Source of the DNA: Anolis sagrei
Lineage: Eukaryota > Chordata > Lepidosauria > Squamata > Anolidae
DNA length: 64,000 nt
NCBI RefSeq assembly: GCF_037176765.1
Contig: NC_090034.1
Location: 95,084,500-95,148,499, forward strand
Reading direction: 5' to 3'
The position numbers and the translations under genes are program-made. Below the pieces are notes generated by a model. It ran no database searches. It had not been told where the DNA came from and saw only the letters and a program-made list of their open reading frames with translations. Shown here in pieces: positions 55,601-64,000 of this stretch. Numbering within the stretch: the first letter of the stretch is position 1; each line of letters opens with the position of its first letter.

Positions 55601-58600
55601 CACAGGATTTCAAAAAACCCCATACAGAGCCAACCTTAAGAAATGGGGCTACAAAGTGGAATCCACAACATGCGAATGTGGAGAAGAGCAAACCACAGAC
55701 CCGCTGCTGCAATGCATCCTGAGCCCTGCCACATGCACAATGGAGGACCTCCTTGCGGCAACACCAGAGGCACTCCAAGTGGCCAGATACTGGTCAAAGG
55801 ACATTTAATCAACTACCAAGCTTGCAAACCATGTGTTTTGTCTGTTTGTTTGTTTTGTTCTGTTAGAAATGTAATACAATTGTCCGGTTGCCCCTGACAC
55901 GATAAATAAATAACTCCATCAGTGGTGACTTGCCATGAAAATTACCAGGACTTCCACATATGTTGATGATCATCCCCATTCTCCACCTCCTCCCAGGAAC
56001 GTCCTAGAAGTAAGTCAGCATTTTGGCAGTAGTTCCACCCCTCATGAGTGTGCATGACCCAGCATGGTACCCATCTTATGCTGCTGAATAAGAATGATCC
56101 TTTTTCAGTTTTACCTGTGGGGTCTTCATCATCAGTAGATGCTGCAGAATCGACTGCTGAAACCCGTAAATTGTTATGGACACTGCTATTCTGAGAGGTG
56201 CTGGGCTCTTCCTCCTTTTCAGGGAGCACTCTCCTTGCTGCTGTCGAGGTTACTTTAGGGCTGGTAGGGGCTTTGGGCTTGTGGTTGGAGCTGGGAAGGT
56301 TAGCTTTCTGCAAAGGAAGAGCAGTTGACTGAATGAAAGGGAAGCTTATTTTATTTATTTATTTCCTATATTTATACCCCGCCCTTCTCCCCCCAAAGGG
56401 GGACTCTAGGCGGCCTAACAAAAGCATCATATGATGCTAGCACCATAAAAACAACCACAGTACAATCAAAATATTAAAAATTAAAACAACAATTAGAACA
56501 ATTGATTAAGACACATCCATTAAAATCAAAATCCAAAAACCAGTCCGGGTCAATTCATTGCCATTAAGTTATGTGATCTTCTTCCACTTGCTGCTCCCTG
56601 ATCAAACACTTAGTCCCATAACCAGGTCTTGTTTTTCTGTCTAAAAGACAAGAGGGAGGTGGCCAATCTGATATCTCTAGGGAGGGCATTCCATAGGCGG
56701 GGGGCCACTGCTGAGAAGACCCTGTCTCTCGTCCCCATCAACCGTGTTTGCAATAGTGGTGGGATCGAGAGCAGGGCCTCTCCTGAAGATCTTAAACTTC
56801 ATGATGGTTTGTGGCAGGAGATACGTTTGGACAGGTAGTCTGGGCTAGAACTGTTTAGGGCTTTATAGCTTAAAACCAGCACTTTGAATTGTGCTCGGAA
56901 GCTGATCAGTAGCCAGTGGAGCTGGCGTAACAAAGGAGTTGTATGTTCCCTGTACGTCGCTCCGGTGAGCAAACTGGCTGCTGACTATTGGAGTAGTTGA
57001 AGCTTCCGGGCAGTCTTCAAAGCCAGCCCCACATAGTGTGTGTTGCAGTAGTCTATTCAGGATGTAACAAGAGTGTGGACCACTGTGGCCAAGTCAGACT
57101 TCTTGAGGAACGGGCGCAGCTGGCGCACAACTTTTAATTGTGCAAAAGCTCTCCCGGCCATCGCCAAGACCTGGGATTCCAGGCTCAGCGATGAGTCCAG
57201 GACCACTCCCAAACTGCGAACCTGTGTTTTCAGGGGGAGTGTAACCCTGTCTAACACAGGCTGTAACCCTCTCCCCTGTTCGGCCTTTTGACTGACCAGG
57301 TGTACCTCTGTCTTGTCTGGATTTAGTTTCAATCTGTTCGCCCTCATCCAGACCGACACAGCGGCCAAGCACAGATTCAGGACCTGCACAGCCTCCTTAG
57401 TGACAGATGGGAAGGAGTGATAGAGCTGAACATCATCCCTGTACAGATGACATCTGACCCAAAACTCCGGATGATCTCTCCCAGTGGCTTCATGTAAATG
57501 TTAAATTACATGGGGGACAGTACTGATCTCTGCGGGACCCCACAAGTCAATGGTTGTGAGGACGAGCAGGTATCCCCCAGCAACATTTTCACTAATTGGC
57601 TAGTGATTTTAGAAAGCCAAATCTGTCTCTTTAGTATCTTAGGTGGGATACAGGTAAAAAAAATATATTTAAAGAACACTCTACCATTCTGAACACACCC
57701 AATGCTCTCTAATTTGGGCTTGATTAATATTTGGAGCCCCCAGTGGTGCAGTGGGTTAAACCACTGAGCTGCAAAATTTGTTGACCGAAAGGTTGCAGGT
57801 TCGAATCCGAGAAGGGTGAGCTTCCACTGTCAGCCCCAGCTTCTGCCAACCTAGCAGTTCAAAAACATGCAAATGTGTGTAGATCAATAGGAACCGCTCC
57901 GACAGGAAAGTAAAGGCGCTTCATGCAGTCATGCTGGCCACATGACCTTGGAGGTGTTTACGGACAACGCCAGCTCTTCGGCTTTGAAATGGAGATGAGC
58001 ACCAACTCCCAGAGTCGGACACAACTGGATTTGAAGAGGGGCCGACCAAGGGCAAGATGGATGGATGGATGGTATACTTGAAGTGACTAACTTGACCTTG
58101 AAGAAGCTGGGGCAGGGGGCACAACTAACAGGAAACTCTGGCTGGGCTGGTCCAGGAGGTCACAAAGAGTCAGAAATTACTAAAAGAATAAACAACTGCT
58201 AAAGCTGAGACTACAGAATCAGATGGGACTAATGGTCCCATGGCATGTACTTTTCAACTGATAAGTCACTTTTAGAAGGATTTGTGTCCTTATTTATTTA
58301 TTGTGTCAGAAGCAAGTTGAGGGTACAGATAAAATGCACTTAAATACACAAACAAGTTTTTTTTTAAAAAAACTTGGCATTATGCCAAATGTCCTTTGAC
58401 CAGAAGCTGGCCACTTGGAGTGCCTGAAAAGTGCCCTGAAAAGTGAGGATATAAATAAATAAATAAATATTTAACAACTATATAAATAAATTAGCCGTCC
58501 CCTGCCATGCATTGCTGTGGCCCAGTCTGGTGATCTGGAAAATAAAATAATGAGAAAGTGTTGGTTTCTAATATGTGCAATGTCTTTCTGCTTGTGGCTA

Positions 58601-61600
58601 AACAGTATTTCTTGCTGTTTCTTTATCAGTGTTGATGTAGAAATTTCTGGTTTGCCTACTCTGGAACATGCAACATATAATTGTCCTTCTTTAAGGGTCC
58701 CTTTCCAATCTATGGTACTAGACCTCTCAGTGTGTGAATCATATATATCTATATGGCTGGATGGCTCTTTGTCAGGAGGGCTTTGTTTACATTTTCTTGC
58801 CCTGGTGAAGGGAGTTGGACTGGATGGCCTTAAGTATTTTCTGTTGGTCATGTGGGCTCTGCGTGGGAGGTTTGCCCCAATTCTGTCCTTGGAGGGGTTC
58901 AGAATGCTCTTTGATTGTAGGTGAACTATAAATCCCAGTAACTACATCTTCCCAAATGTCAAGATCTATTTCCCCTAAACACCATTTGTGTACATATTTG
59001 GGAATATGGAATATCTGTGCCAAGTTTGGTCCAGATCCATCATTGTTTGAGTCCACGGTTCTCTCTGGATGTACATGAACTACAACTCTCAACTCATTGT
59101 CAATGCCCACCAAACCCTTCTAGTGTTTTCTGTTGATCATGGGATCACGTTTGGTTCAATTCCATTGTTGGTGGAATTCAGAATGCTCTTTGATTGTAAG
59201 TTAACTATAAATCCCAGCAACTAAAACTCCCAAATGACAAAATCATTTTTTTGAGTGATGGTCACTCCTTGGGTTAGTTGGTGTCTTTGTGTCCAAATTT
59301 GGCGGCAATTTGTCCAGTGGTTTTTGAGTTATGTTAATTCCACAAATGAACATTACGTTTTTATTTATATAGATATAAAAATAAAAATAAATGATTTAAG
59401 TACACATAAAATCTGTTCTATCAGTGCTATCAAGGTAGGAGGAATTAAATAAAAACAAAAAAGTATCTCAGAAGATCACATATATGACATTTCACTACCT
59501 GCTGATGTTTAAGAGGCTTCTGGTGTCGGACAGAGACTTCTTCTTCATCACTCTCATCTTCCTGCTCACTGCTGGAGGATTCAGAGCTGACCATCAGGTA
59601 GCTGGGGGGTGGGAGCAAAAACTGTCACTACCATAGACACCACCAAAAACCCTGCCATAATTCAAGACAGAGAAAACTTTGGGGGCTGGTCCTCACTCTC
59701 CTTGCCTCCCTCGTTCTCAAACCCACCGTTTGCAGGGCAGGCATCGCTTCGTGCGGTAACAATCCAGGATCCACTCCTTGCGCACAATGATACCCCCAAG
59801 TCCCTTCACCTGGCTGTATTTGGGGGTGTTGGCAAAGGCACAGCTAGAAGAAGAGCATAGGAGAGCAGGGCAGTCAGTACAAAGCAACCCACAACTGATG
59901 TGAGCAAGTTAGAGTCTTTGGAATTACGCAGACTCAAGATGTACAAAAGGGAAAAGAGCGCCAAGCCTTGGCTAAGGCAGTAATACTTGCAAGACACCTA
60001 CATGAGATGAGTGCTGTCAGGGGTCCAGTCCGGCCGGTACTTGGCCCCCATCTCGAGGGCTTTGTCCCGCAGCTCCGAACGGAAGGGGTTCTGGAATCCG
60101 CTCAACACAAACACGGTGCCCTGAAGGAGATGCTGGAAAGAGCCATTTGCCGTCCCTTCTGAAGCTTGTGTTTGTGGGGGCTTTTTGGAAGGTGGTGTCT
60201 TTTGGGAAGCTGGTGCTGATGGGGAAGCTATGCAAAGGAAGAGGTGTATAATAAACGTAATTTAGGAGAAAGAGGAGAAGTCCAAGTCACCATTCATTCC
60301 TCTTGTTGGACTTCTTCCCTGGACTGCACAAGTCACCAGTCCTCAATGAGTAGCTAAACTTAGATACAGGATATTGGAAGCTTCAACTAGTCCAACGGGC
60401 AGCAGCCAGATTGCTCACTGGAGCATCATACAGGGAGTACACCACCCCGTTGTGTCAACACTTGCTGCCGGTCCATTTCCAAGCACAATTCAAAGTGCTG
60501 GTCTTATATATGACTCCGGCCCAGCTTACTTGTCCAAACTTGTCTCCCTCTATGTTCCGCCTCGTAGTCTAAGATCCACCGGGGAGGCCCTGCTCTCGGC
60601 CCACTAGCTTCGCAAATGCGTCTGGTGGGGATGAGGGACAGGGCCTTCTCGGTGGTGACCCCCCCCCCCGGGCTGCTTGTGGAATTCGCTCCCCAGCGAA
60701 ATTAGATTGGCATCCTCCCTCCTTTCTTTCAGAAAAAAACTAAAAACGTGGTTTTGGAACCAGGCTTTTGGCTAGCAGGCACAACGGCACTGTGAACATT
60801 GAATCGGACCATATGATTGTTATAGTGGAAATGGCTTTACAACTGTATAATTAATGTGCATTTTTAATCTATTGTATTGTTGATTTTATCTTGCTGTTAT
60901 AATGTATTATTTGCGGCATCGAATTGTTGCCATTGTTAGCCACTCTGAGTCCCCCTGCAGGGCTTGAGAAGAGTGGGGTAAAAATGTTGTAAATAAATAG
61001 GATTAGAGTGAGGGATTCCTTTCCCCACATTCCTATGCATTGTTTTCCGAGAAGGGGCTTTGTCTTTACTCTTCTTGCTTGCCACTATCTACTCCCCCTT
61101 TGGAAGATGTAGCAATTGAATCTTTGTGAGGGATGAGGTAACTTTCTCTTTAAAGGTATTTTAATTGCCCTGGGTTTTGGCCATGTGGTCATTCTCCATT
61201 GCTTTCTCTTCTGCCTTTGTCTTCCTTCCAGTAAGGACACATTTTGTCATTCTCCAGGCAAAATGTAGCTGCATGGATACTTTTGTTATTTTATCCTTTT
61301 ACTTTCCTTAATAAGCTACAAGAGTTGAATGAAAAGTAATGCCTCCACTTTCGTTACTTGGGTTTGGATGGGAATATTTTAATAAATCAAACGCAGAAGT
61401 AATCCTTAGAATGTGCTCTTTAACTACTACTGTTCACTTTTCCACATAATCACCAGACAATTGGATACATTTCTGCCAACGATGAACAAGTTTTCTGAAG
61501 CCATCACGGAAGAAGTCGACACTTTGTTTACGCAACACATTGTGCACAGATCTTCCGATAGGCAAGCAAAGCAATAATGTGACTCACACGTTCCTGTGAA

Positions 61601-63725
61601 ATGCCGATTATGCTTGAAATTTCTCTCTGTGTGATATGACGATCGTCCTGAATCTGCTTGTGAAACTCGGTGGTTGCTGTCACAGGACGTCTAACTCTTT
61701 GTTTGTCACACAAGTCACCTCAACATTTTAAAGTTACTCACACAACAACGCACGGTACTCACATCAACACAATCACCATAAATGGCTTGCATTCTCTGAT
61801 TAATCTCCTTTGGGGTGACACCTTCTGCTAACAAGAATTTAATGACTGCACATTGCTTAAGTCGCATTGACCAACCATCTGTGCAGGGTTCCATACTTCG
61901 CACTTTAACAATACAACCATTCAATGCTAAGGCTTTCCCACCAAAATGGAACTGTAGAGGAGAGTCTACTGAACAAGCCAGTACCTGGTACACACCAGTA
62001 CTGCCATCTGTTGAGGAGTTACGAAGGTGGAGGCATTACTTTTCATTCAACCGTTGTAGTTAGCTCCAAGACCCTTTTTTAAAATCTAGAATGGATTTCC
62101 TTTTCTATCTAAAATGGATTTCTTTTTCCTTCAATAAATATATTTTAGAACCTAAAGTTGTGAATCCATCCTCTTGAATGAAAGCTAATCCAATCTCACC
62201 ACACATAAGTTTCTGCTGGTTATGAACTGTGCTTCTGGCACTCTGCTATATTTTTGTGGAATTGCCCCAAGTGAGGGTTATTTTGAGCCTAACAGGTCCG
62301 ATTCCCAAAACTTCTTTATAAAACAATTAAAATATGATCCAGAACAACAGGTTTCTAACTCAACCTGCAATTAGAATCTTCATTAAGAGACAGAGCTCTG
62401 AGAGGTGGATATTAGATGAGAAAAGATCCCTGAGCAACCTACCTAATTAATCATTCTCCTGCCACATTGTTTCAATATGAAATATCTTTGTGGAAACATG
62501 ACATTAAAAGCATGAGAACAATATGTGATAAACTGCTTGAAATCAGTCCAGGTGGAAGAAGACTCAAAGGATCTTCCCAGAGATTAATACTTTAGGTCAG
62601 CTTCATAGCTTTGCTCTGTAGAGATTCCTAGAAAGACAACATTAATCAAATCTGCCAAAATCTAATACACAAATGTGGAGGGCCGACTCTAACGTGAAGA
62701 GAGTTATTTCTGAATACATACAGTTAAATCTACACTGACTTTCAACATAAGCTTCCATCCCTACTAGAGTAAGGGAAAATATTTTTTCAAAGTTCTCTTT
62801 TCTCCAACCACATACTTTTGTGTTTCTTGGAGGGTGGATTCATAGGGCGCAGTGTATCAGGGTCTGATTTCTTGGCCACAGATGAGACACTGGTATTTTC
62901 CTTGCTTAACTCATACTTCCTCTTGACAGGCGTAGGGTCCTGAAGGGAGAAGAGAACTAAAGCTGCATTCTTACACACATTTCCCAAGGAGAAACCCTCT
63001 TGAACAGAACAGAGTTGACCTTCGTAAACTCTCATGAGAAGCTCTGTGTTGACGGAACATAAATCTCCTATCTAACTCATTAGTCTGTCAACCTGGATGT
63101 TCATTTTCATCCTCTGAGTTCAGTTCTGTTTCTAACCTTGCCTTCCTAGTGAACTGACTTTCTGGAATGTGGTCTTCAGACAGAGACCGCTCGTTTTCAG
63201 GGCTTAAAATCTCTTGCTGGCTCTCTTGCTGCACCTGCTGATTTGCAGACCCAGAATCCCTACTGTCATCAGGCTGACTAACAGGCCTAGAATCCCCAGA
63301 AAGATCAGGTGCAGGAACAATCAAAGGCTGGACGACAACATTAGCCAGGCCCATAGCCTTGTGTGTGCGTTAAAGGTTTGACCCCCCCCCCCAAAAAAAA
63401 CCCTGATTTAATCAAGAATTTCAACTGGTTAACTAAGTTATGAGTAAACCAGGTTTCTTTTTTAACCTGACACATTTCAGGGAAGGGTTGAGCTTTAAAA
63501 AACCCCTCCCCCCAGCTATGGCCCCGACACTACCTAAGAATGTATTCCTATTCACAAACGTAAATTTTCACATCCAGCCCATTCAGAGGCAGACAGACTT
63601 TACCTTGGGAGAGATTTTGGGAGTGGGTTTTTCTGCAGCTGATGGCAAAAGGTCAGGGGAACTGGACATGCTGGTTTGCAGTGAAGCAGCAGCATAACTG
63701 GGTGAGGACTGGTCATTCTGAAGGG
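49496..63725 (-). CDS. XRCC1: XRCC1 DNA repair scaffold, last 11 coding exons
   Basis: Scaffold of base-excision and single-strand-break repair, acting in the nucleus with PARP1, LIG3, PNKP and APTX. Exons (minus): 63725-63604, 62939-62816, 60227-60002, 59843-59727, 59601-59499, 56307-56115, 54402-54348, 54006-53861, 52808-52718, 52009-51934, 49609-49496, giving 454 residues. All sites are GT/AG and all phases agree. In order: PSYAAASLQ linker, basic NLS region (PVKRKYELSKEN ... PPSKKHK), BRCT1 (GTVFVLSGFQNPFRSELRDK ... CLPCKRYLM), acidic Ser-rich linker, the CK2 site block DDDPYAGSTDENTD that binds FHA domains in human, then BRCT2 (GKHFFLYGEFP ... FVRPRWIYNCNERQKLIPHQ), ending VVVPRL. The N-terminal domain lies beyond the window. 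Exon count equals human exons 7-17. Introns are full of transposons. Confidence 0.97.
49735..50038 (-). mobile_element. Sauria-type tRNA SINE
   Basis: TAAGGGTAAAGGTTTCCCCT tail complement; CCCCGGATTCGAACC and GCTGCGCCACCAGG head complement. Near full length, in the last XRCC1 intron. Confidence 0.92.
50039..51114. other. XRCC1 last intron, nothing recognised
   Basis: AT-rich. No coding or named repeat signal. Confidence 0.5.
51115..51582 (+). mobile_element. tRNA-derived SINE with LINE-type 3' tail
   Basis: tRNA-like head (TTTAGCACAGCAGGTTAAAC; GTTCAAGCCC), middle with ACCACCCTGCGGCCTGAGAC, then ATGGCACTGAATGTTTGCC, CAGGGAGATAGAGCAGAATA and an ATT tail. The same tail lies at 7188-7280. Confidence 0.7.
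51583..51750. repeat. DNA-transposon-like fragment (ACTGCCTGTACT end)
   Basis: AACTTATCTTGTCCATAATC and GGGAACTGCCTGTACT resemble the edge of the 7735/9275 repeat. Confidence 0.45.
51934..52009 (-). CDS. XRCC1: XRCC1 exon, BRCT2 middle
   Basis: EVEDYMNERVNYVITAQEWD DTFEE; human ELEDYMSDRVQFVITAQEWD. Confidence 0.96.
52432..52567. repeat. Foldback element, about 32-bp arms
   Basis: AAATTTCAGAACTCTAACAA at 52432 and its complement TTGTTAGAGTTCTGAAATTT near 52546-52565, about 70 bp apart. In an XRCC1 intron. Confidence 0.8.
52718..52808 (-). CDS. XRCC1: XRCC1 exon, start of BRCT2
   Basis: DLFEGKHFFLYGEFPYKERR to RYIIAFN; human FFQGKHFFLYGEFPGDERR. Confidence 0.96.
52915..53165 (-). mobile_element. 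SPIN scrap plus LINE 3' end (TPEALQVA family)
   Basis: 52920-52970 has GGTCTGGACCAAACTTGG. 52975-53130 is the minus copy of the 55640 LINE end (CCAGTAGCTGGCCACTTGGA). Confidence 0.65.
53180..53560 (-). mobile_element. L2-like LINE fragment
   Basis: Minus-strand remnants FYVELPLKTVLKLQVVQWAA match LYVGLPLKTARKLQLVQRSA of the 17-19 kb copy. The 3' part is lost. Confidence 0.72.
53861..54006 (-). CDS. XRCC1: XRCC1 exon with CK2/FHA-binding motif
   Basis: VEEEHRKKQQGGRR then PDDDPYAGSTDENTDVEEKE and PIPELP. YAGSTDENTD is identical to human, where Ser518/Thr519/Thr523 are phosphorylated. Confidence 0.96.
54348..54402 (-). CDS. XRCC1: XRCC1 short exon (SGDTDDELRR)
   Basis: GVQGNGDEESGDTDDELR; human has DSGDTEDELRR. 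55 nt with split codons at both ends. Confidence 0.93.
54569..55302. mobile_element. DNA transposon, non-autonomous, GC-rich core
   Basis: Inverted ends CTACCGTATTTTCCAGAATA and GCTGGAAAATATGGTAG. The core holds a foldback (GCCTGGGATGTGCTTGCTGA against TCAGTGAGCACATCCCAGGC) at about 54850-54945. Confidence 0.75.
55318..55640 (-). mobile_element. Mariner-type transposon fragment
   Basis: Minus-strand tail of a transposase: VYVNRPRTLQDLKTNIQEEI, then ANITPAMLAKVMTNARNQF, typical of mariner-like C-termini. An end-like sequence is at 55321-55345. Confidence 0.7.
55640..55905 (+). mobile_element. LINE 3' end (TPEALQVA family), best copy
   Basis: Plus-strand CECGEEQTTD ... [29 protein letters not shown] then stop; the tail has GACACGATAAATAAATAA. 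Clade not assigned. Confidence 0.72.
56115..56307 (-). CDS. XRCC1: XRCC1 exon, inter-BRCT linker
   Basis: KANLPSSNHKPKAPTSPKV to STDDEDPT. Low conservation, placed by splice sites, phase and order. Confidence 0.88.
56340..57595 (-). mobile_element. L2-like LINE, broken
   Basis: 3' UTR with TTTATACCCCGCCCTTCTCC at 56370. Minus-strand ORF2 pieces: AAVSVWMRANRLKLNPDKTE, QVRSLGVVLDSSLSLESQVL, LRPFLKKSDLATVVHTLVTS. Same family as 16895-19118 but older. Confidence 0.85.
57733..58195 (+). mobile_element. Sauria SINE fused to a BovB 3' end
   Basis: 57733-58032 is a Sauria SINE up to CAGAGTCGGACACAACTGG. 58033-58195 continues as BovB 3' sequence (GGGGCCGACCAAGGGCAAGA; GAGGTCACAAAGAGTCAG). The SINE lacks its usual CTTTACC tail. 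Confidence 0.82.
58288..58430 (-). mobile_element. LINE 3' end (TPEALQVA family)
   Basis: TTGTGTCAGAAGCAAGTTGA and CAGAAGCTGGCCACTTGGAG, inverse of the 55640 copy. Confidence 0.6.
58491..59373 (-). mobile_element. Helitron with helicase remnant and captured fragments
   Basis: Minus strand: TCTATATAAATAAAAACG start near 59373, AACATAACTCAAAAACCACT, and an end GGGGACGGCTAA at 58491. Before the 3' end lies a reading frame with KEGQLYVACSRVGKPEIST, matching the C-terminal motif of the Helitron Pif1-like helicase (usually GQLYVALSRV). Between the ends sit a SPIN fragment without termini (58836-59251) and a CR1 scrap. Confidence 0.8.
58836..59251 (-). mobile_element. SPIN-like hAT internal fragment
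   Basis: GTGAACTATAAATCCCAGTA and TCCAGATCCATCATTGTTTG units; neither SPIN end is present. Confidence 0.78.
59499..59601 (-). CDS. XRCC1: XRCC1 exon, acidic linker
   Basis: YLMVSSESSSSEQEDESDEE to KPLKHQQ. Ser/Glu-rich with CK2-like sites. Confidence 0.93.
59727..59843 (-). CDS. XRCC1: XRCC1 exon, second half of BRCT1
   Basis: CAFANTPKYSQVKGLGGIIV and RKEWILDCYRTKRCLPCK, with the conserved BRCT Trp (KEWILDC). Confidence 0.97.
60002..60227 (-). CDS. XRCC1: XRCC1 exon, linker and first half of BRCT1
   Basis: A Lys/Pro-rich linker, then LLQGTVFVLSGFQNPFRSEL and KYRPDWTPDSTHL, almost identical to human. Donor GTAGGT splits the Ile codon. Confidence 0.97.
60361..61005 (+). mobile_element. L2-like LINE 3' end
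   Basis: Plus-strand remnants (VPPRSLRSTGEALLSAH; frames broken), C run at 60660-60669, then GAGTCCCCCTGCAGGGCTTG and an AAAT tail. Confidence 0.75.
61319..62056 (-). mobile_element. Mariner transposon, internally deleted
   Basis: Terminal inverted repeats CAAGAGTTGAATGAAAAGTA and (right, inverted) CAACGGTTGAATGAAAAGTA, flanked by TA at 61317-61318 and 62057-62058. On the minus strand: N-terminal DNA-binding part (CAVIKFLLAEGVTPKEINQR, YGDCVDVSTVR), then QRVRRPVTATTEFHKQIQDD and ISQERVSHIIALLAYRKIC, then the last residues FRKLVHRWQKCIQLSGDYVE K. The DDD catalytic core is missing: 738 bp against about 1.3 kb for a whole mariner. Confidence 0.93.
62057..62815. other. XRCC1 intron, nothing recognised
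   Basis: No coding, RNA or repeat signal I can support. Confidence 0.5.
62816..62939 (-). CDS. XRCC1: XRCC1 exon with nuclear localisation region
   Basis: DPTPVKRKYELSKENTSVSS to NPPSKKHK, basic clusters at both ends like the human bipartite NLS (KRKLDL ... KRPKL). Acceptor CCCTTCAG, donor GTATGT. Confidence 0.92.
63088..63354 (-). other. Anonymous 88-codon frame, probably repeat-derived
   Basis: Acidic, Gln/Ser-rich frame (MGLANVVVQPLIV, QQVQQESQQEILSPENERSL, ending ENEHPG) in an XRCC1 intron. No acceptor-like tract precedes it, XRCC1 phases close without it and I know of no XRCC1 counterpart. It may be part of a dispersed retroelement; I cannot name it. Confidence 0.35.
63604..63725 (-). 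CDS. XRCC1: XRCC1 exon (human exon 7 equivalent)
   Basis: LQNDQSSPSYAAASLQTSMS to PTPKISPK; human has PAGPSYAAATLQ. Starts phase 1, ends phase 0 before GTAAAG. Confidence 0.9.
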
Positions 63726-64000
63726 CTGTAAATACATGGGGAAATGAACAATAGTTTACAACCTGGCAAATATGTATTTCAAAAAACAATGCTGATTCTG
63801 AAAATCAGATTATTTTGTGTTTTCAAGGTTTTGGGTTCAGATCAGACTCAACGGAGAAGTTAATACATCATGCTTCTCGGTTCAGTTTTTAACGGTTCCA
63901 TAGATTCTTTTTGGAAATGGATATTGAATAGGTGTAAAAGTTACTTTTAGACTCAAACTCACATAATTTCTCTCTCCCCCCTCCCCCCGGAATCATAGAG
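63726..64000. other. XRCC1 intron to window end
   Basis: No further exon seen. The last bases (GGAATCATAGAG) look like the start of a minus-strand CR1 3' terminus cut by the window edge. Confidence 0.5.

Noticed and set aside
60017-60235. 72-codon minus-strand frame at the BRCT1 exon
   Set aside because: Wrong frame; the BRCT1 reading is another frame of the same strand with matching splice phases.
63088-63354. Extra XRCC1 exon
   Set aside because: Neighbouring exons join phase 0 to phase 0 without it, and no polypyrimidine tract or acceptor precedes it.

Overview
This looks like a TE-rich stretch of a squamate reptile genome, most likely a lizard of the iguanian (Anolis-like) kind. The evidence is three vertebrate genes split by canonical GT/AG introns, plus a squamate repeat mix: Sauria-type tRNA SINEs with CTTTACCTTTA tails, BovB/RTE, CR1, L2-like and R4-like LINEs, SPIN-type hAT elements, Helitrons, a DIRS element, many hairpin MITEs, and ATT or TATC microsatellites. 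No bacterial genes, rRNA, functional tRNA genes or CRISPR arrays were seen.

Layout. (1) 885-15934, minus strand: ETHE1, exons 1-5 of probably 7. Its GC-rich promoter lies near 16 kb and its last exons lie beyond position 1. (2) 16.2-29.2 kb: a divergent intergenic region holding a very large degenerate tetranucleotide array split by an L2-like LINE with a 643-codon open frame, MITE clusters, two fragments of another LINE, R4-like copies, and an orphan CpG-dense block near 24.1 kb. (3) 29448-36225, plus strand: ZNF575, three exons and six C2H2 fingers. Its introns hold R4, CR1 and Penelope-like pieces, a head-to-tail Helitron pair, and an odd AT-rich array full of octamer motifs. (4) 36.2-49.5 kb: a convergent intergenic region holding inverted Penelope-like tails, a SPIN fragment and a near-full-length DIRS retroelement inserted into a MITE. 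(5) 49496-63725, minus strand: XRCC1, the last 11 coding exons. The N-terminal exons lie beyond position 64000.

The order and orientation ETHE1(-), ZNF575(+), XRCC1(-) match my knowledge of human 19q13.31, which supports the ZNF575 call. The genes are not an operon. ETHE1 is a mitochondrial sulfide-pathway enzyme, XRCC1 is the nuclear scaffold of single-strand-break repair, and ZNF575 is a small predicted DNA-binding protein.

Exon boundaries were read by hand from splice sites and reading-frame phase, and all phases agree. Repeat family names come from remembered consensus features, not database searches. Repeat edges are approximate except where target-site duplications are given.
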